Part shown: one piece after another, positions 59,676 to 64,000 of the stretch | Numbering within the stretch: the first letter of the stretch is position 1 | How the letters are laid out: each line of letters begins with the position of its first letter | Assembly (NCBI GenBank): GCA_963855995.1 | Contig: OY979717.1 | Span: 28,291,746 to 28,355,745, forward strand | Direction: 5' to 3' | DNA length: 64,000 bases | From: Muricea muricata | Lineage: Eukaryota > Cnidaria > Anthozoa > Malacalcyonacea > Plexauridae | Made by a program: the position numbers and the translations under genes | Notes under the pieces: generated by a model | Told to the model about the DNA's origin: nothing | Seen by the model: only the letters and a program-made list of their open reading frames with translations | The model's database searches: none

Positions 59676-60598
59676 TTTCGTCCTGACTACGCTCACGCTT
59701 CCGAGTATCTTAAAAAATTATCGATAACTTTTTTACAATGACGTATTAAAGCGATTTATTTCGGGTTCGCAATGTTTTCGCACACTGTCATGGTTTAATT
59801 GCCTTGATATATTCGTATTCATTCAAATAGATTTAAAGGACAGAGATCCATCATTTCGCTATTTGGATAAATGACGAAGACGAAAAGATAAAAGAACGCT
59901 TCTAAGACTACTAAAGGTGAGAAATCTTTCAAGAACAGTTCGACTTAAATAGTGTTAAGTAGAGCCAGAGAAATTCACGCAATTCATCAGTACAAGATCA
60001 ATTCTGTTTGCTAAAGCTACTTTTAAGTGAATGCAGCGCTCATTCAGCGCACCGCGTCGTTGACAAACTGCGCAACGAGGGCTTTCCATATTTCAATTGT
60101 ACACATGTATTGCTACTCATTAAGATTTAACAAAACTTCGTTTTCCGCCCGGAATGTCGATAACTATAGTATATCCTTGTTTAACTGAAATGTTTGTCAT
60201 TTTTTAATGTACGTATCGATAATAGGAAATACACTCGAGAAAATAAGCAAAGACAATTTCTACCCAATTTCGCTATGAATATTGTTTGGCTGGTTTCCAA
60301 TGAAGGGTGGGAGGGGGGTGTGTTTAGCGATTTTTAGGTATTACGCGATAGACACGGATAATCAATCCGCATTACTAGATGCATCTGTACATGGTGAGCA
60401 AAACAAACCTGATTACCTTCCATATTCAAGTTAGCCGCATAACGACTGTGATTTCAGAGAAGTTTCCTAAATATATCTCACACACGAGGCATATGAAATA
60501 TGGGCACTACTGATTGCATTTGGGCAACTTCTGTCAAATTACGCGGCTAATCTTAACACTGATGAAAAGAGCATCAGTTTTTTTATGCTCACCCAGTA
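59676..60598. other. No gene seen
   Basis: AT-rich sequence without domain-bearing ORFs or recognised repeat ends. Confidence 0.4.
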
Positions 60599-60878
60599 TA
60601 TTTAACAATTAGATTACGAGCTCGAGGTTTGTATGCGTTGATAGAAATTGAGAGCGAGTATAATCTGATTGTTTTAGTAGAATCTGAGATAAATAATTGA
60701 CTTCTAAGTCATTTTGCAGAAATATCGATTACAAATTGTCCTTGATTTGCAAAAAACACACCAGAAAAATTATAATTGTTTTGCTACTCGCTATAATCCA
60801 TCGAGCAATAGATAGCGAGTAGAGTAGCCAATTGAATTACAGCATTTGCATTAGTATGTTAGTATGATTCTACTAAAT
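60599..60878. mobile_element. ~280-bp foldback element, copy 2
   Basis: Same ends and same second hairpin as 31092-31385 (TTTAACAATTAGATTACGAG; GATAGCGAGTAGAGTAGCC; AGTATGATTCTACTA). The first hairpin is shortened here by an internal deletion around TGCGTTGATAG. Confidence 0.75.
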
Positions 60879-61205
60879 AATGAATCCCTTCATTAGTTCA
60901 TTTTGCCGCGCAAGTGTATGTGGCTAAGACGACATGCATAATAAAATCTATTGTTTTTATCGAATAAGATAGCGAAAGGGTACGCTCATTGATCATTTTA
61001 TGCGAAATTAAACTGCGAAATTTTCTCGGTTCATTGATGTTAACATAACTCATCGAGCCACCCGCTTATGTCAAATGTGGCCAGCAAGCAAGACAGGCCT
61101 TTAAAACGCGTTAAGATCAACATCAAAACCACTGATGGTCTCAAGGCTGTTTCAAATGATGAACCAAGTTTAACACCTAAGTTCCAACATTACCCACAAC
61201 GTTAA

Positions 61206-62005
61206 AGTGCCTATGACACGAAAATTTTTATTGTTTCATTTGAAAGAGCACGAAAAAATAAGCGGATTGGCCGTTTACAGTTATACACTATCTCTTTTAG
61301 TTGCTGAGTTATTCACAAAAATATGAATAATATGAATTGCTGACTCAGCACAATTTGTGACGTCATTAGATGGATAAGTATCAAATACAAAACTTAGCAT
61401 AGCTCAGTTGTTATTAAGTTAAACTCAATGAAGATTTGGACACAGATACTACACGACGAGGCGTATTGAAAAACATTTCTATTTTTGTTGCCAAGGTAAC
61501 AGTGTCATTCCCAGGCCCCTCGCACGAATTTTGAAAAACAGCTGTACTCTAGACACCAATTAGGATAACATAGAATCAGTAGTGTGCCCAATATACCTAT
61601 GCATGCCAGAAGTTCAGGGAACAGATAATGATTCGAAATGAAGCCTACAAGGATAAATATTTCCAGCTACAGAAATTCAATATAAAGGGCCTGAGAACGA
61701 CAGTGTTGCCTTGGCAACCAAAACAGAAACGTTTTTCAATACGCCTCATCCTGTAGTACTTGTGTTCAAAACTCCATTGAGTTTGACTAAATAATAACTG
61801 AGCTATGCTAAGTTTTGTATTCAATAAACATATTTATCCATCTAATAACGTCACAAATTGTGCTGAGTCAGCAATTTATATTTTTCATATTTTTGTGAAT
61901 AACTCAGCAACTAAAAGAGATAGTGTATTACTGTAAACGGCCAATCCACTTATTTTTTTATGCTCTTTCAAATAGAACAATAAAATTTTTCGTGTCATAG
62001 GCACT
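61206..62005. mobile_element. 800-bp TTAA-flanked element with ~310-bp inverted arms
   Basis: AGTGCCTATGACACGAAAA and its complement form the ends, next to TTAA (61202-61205 and 62006-62009). Similarity between the arms runs for about 300 bp, leaving a centre of under 200 bp. Non-coding foldback-type MITE. Confidence 0.85.
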
Positions 62006-62009
62006 TTAA

Positions 62010-62740
62010 ATGTCAACATAAGGTCACTAAAGGTCGTTACACAAGTCATATATCTCATGTCATGTTTAAAGAACATAGCTAAGCCTGTTGCCATTTTTGA
62101 CAAGTTCTGCGTTAATTTTGCCTTGGGTATATTATCCACTCTACTCTGCCGTAGATGAATGGGCTGAATTTCTACTTTTGTGAGATTATTTGCAGCATTC
62201 AATAGGATAGTTTAATCTTAGTAAAAAACTATAAAAGATACCGCAGGCTATTCCGCCATGTATTGTTTCATGCGTTTGCCTCTATGTTAAGACTCAAACT
62301 ATAAACTAAAGTGGGTCTAGATTATCCGGTGACATTTGCTTATGGGCTCGAAAGCATAGAACCGAAACAAAAACATAATTTAAGAGAGCTAAACAATAGA
62401 GGCATCTATAAAAGGCATTAATCGCGTAATTAAATAAATGGCTTAACTGTCCACGATAAAAAATTGTCGTTGCTTACCTAAAATGCGCGTGCTTCGGTTG
62501 TCGCGGCAAACTAAGCTTGGCGACGCAAGTAAGCGCAAAATTGACGGAAAGGGTCTTTAAATAAATGCAGGAGAAATATTCTCTGTGTTACTGCACATGA
62601 ACAACCTACAAAAAATGTTACCTGCAATTATCACACTTACCCGGATGCTGACAATTTCAATTACAGTTTTTGCGGGGAAATAAAAGAGTTCAGGAGGCGC
62701 AATTTCTTTTGAAATCGGTCGTGTAACGCACTAATTTTAA
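62010..62740. other. No gene seen
   Basis: No ORF with motifs and no repeat end recognised. Confidence 0.4.
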
Positions 62741-64000
62741 GAAGAAGAAGAAGAAGATTTATTTCACACACATTAATTAATTACATTACTTGACTAGAAA
62801 AAGAACGTTGTTATAAGTTATCTACTTTCATTGATTCTTATTATTTTTTAAATGTGTGCGCAATAGCCAAAGTAGCGCGAGCTTTTGAGTTGGCTACTGC
62901 ATATCAAAATATCATACAAAAATACAATAAAGTAGAAAATCATAATAGAAAATTATGAAAAACCAATTGTTAACTAGGTAAAATTATAGAAAAGAAAATA
63001 GGAAGTGTTTGTACGAAGTTTGAAAAGCTTTCAAACCCAATTGTTTTAAATGAATTGGGACAGAGTTCCATAATTTTGCTATTGTAAATTTAATAGTGAA
63101 TTGACCATAATTAGTTTTTACGTTTGGTCGACAGAAACCATCACTGGCAGCCAGCCTGGTATTGTGGTTGTGGACACTAGTTATAGGTTTAAGATATTCA
63201 TGAAATACGTGTCTGAGGATATTTTGTAGGATCATTAGACAATTTTTTGGCAAATGTAACTATTTTGAATTTAATAATGCCATCAAAATTAAGGATTCCC
63301 AGACTAGTTTGTAGTAGATGGTTGCTGACTCCATACGATTCGCAAAGAAAATGCTACGTATGCATTTATTTTGTTTTGTACGAATTTTAGTTAAATTAGT
63401 TGAATATGTAATATACCCCAGCTCATTACGCCATAAGTTAGATATGGATAAATAAGGTTATAATAAAGTTGTTTTAGCATATCTAAATTAAGTAGCTGTC
63501 GTAATTTATAAAAAATACCTGTGTTTTTTGCTAATTTACTATTAACATGAGCAATTTGACTTTTCCAATTAATATGTTCATCAAGATAAATACCAAGATA
63601 TTTATTTAATACAGTTTTTCTGCTCAATATTATGAATTTTTATATTAATGCGTTTTTTCTTACTTGAAGTTATCAACATAAAATTTGTTTTATTCATATT
63701 AACAGATAGTTTATTTAGGACACAATAATCAAAAACTTTTTTAAGTTCACGGTTCATCACTAACCTCGAGTTCTCTTTGGTCACGATTTGTGTAAAAAAT
63801 GTTGGTGTCATCAGCAAAAAGACGAAATGAAAGTATTGATGAACAGTTAATTATATCATTAATATAGACCAAAAACAACAATGGACCCAAGGTCGAACAT
63901 TGGGGAACTCCACATGATATTGGCAAAAGACTAGATTTCTCATTCTGAACTTTCACGAATTGACGTCTATTTGCCAAATAGCTATTAAACCATTCAAGTG
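62741..64000 (-). pseudogene. LINE reverse transcriptase, truncated by the window edge
   Basis: Minus-strand blocks: SCGVPQCSTLGPLLFLVYIN (63920), the catalytic FADD (63815), NKLSVNMNKTNFMLITSSKK (63700), KYLGIYLDEHINWKSQIAHV (63600), YYNLIYPYLTYGVMSWG (63430) and the C-terminal HNHNTRLAASDGFCRPNVKT block to 62984. The 3' end has AATAAAT followed by a (TTC)n tail (62741-62757 on +). Small frame changes occur near 63800, 63620 and 63390. The RT N-terminus and endonuclease would lie beyond 64000. Confidence 0.85.

Overview
The window reads as animal (metazoan) nuclear DNA, AT-rich and dominated by transposable elements, with very little host coding sequence. The best host gene (30094-33956, +) has a signal-peptide exon, a PAN/apple exon and a fibrinogen-like exon of the type found in contactin-associated (CASPR) proteins. 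That combination, together with CR1/L2-like LINEs, a DIRS element, Harbinger elements and a hammerhead-like retroelement end, best fits a cnidarian, probably an anthozoan. This is an inference; no species can be named.

Layout. 1-4 kb: a hammerhead-ribozyme-like retroelement end, small foldback repeats, a 26-bp tandem repeat and a 2.3-kb element with ~0.5-kb inverted arms between TTAA sites. 5.5-7 kb: a decayed LINE reverse transcriptase abutted by a short LTR with a primer-binding site. 10.2-19 kb: a nested stack. Harbinger A (10185-19004) carries a Myb-like gene and a transposase. Its Myb gene is split by Harbinger B (11345-16732), which carries its own transposase and a multi-exon accessory gene and is itself invaded by a ~1-kb MITE. 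A second MITE with a 9-bp duplication splits the Harbinger A transposase. 19.5-28.4 kb: a 0.5-kb near-perfect palindrome and many MITEs (TTAA-type, hAT with perfect 8-bp duplications). 28.4-37 kb: the one convincing host gene, a CACATG/CATGTG-rich stretch and a possible exon.

37-44.4 kb: a CR1-like LINE (ORF1 remnant, then RT remnant) broken by a DIRS-type element that keeps gag and tyrosine recombinase but has lost reverse transcriptase/RNase H, and by a second LINE in opposite orientation whose tail is a 290-bp (ATGG)n array. 44.6-50.3 kb: an inverted duplication of a putative promoter plus signal-peptide exon; the minus-strand copy is split by a ~3.7-kb CACTG-ended element. 50.8-57.5 kb: a LINE split by a related 4.4-kb CACTG-ended element with a clean TA duplication and large subterminal tandem arrays. 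57.9-62 kb: further inverted-repeat elements and AT microsatellites. 62.7 kb to the end: another LINE on the minus strand, running out of the window.

No bacterial-type operon, CRISPR array, rRNA or credible tRNA was seen. Almost all coding sequence belongs to transposons and is broken. Boundaries come from reading inverted repeats and target-site duplications by eye; family names are recognition by motif, not database results.
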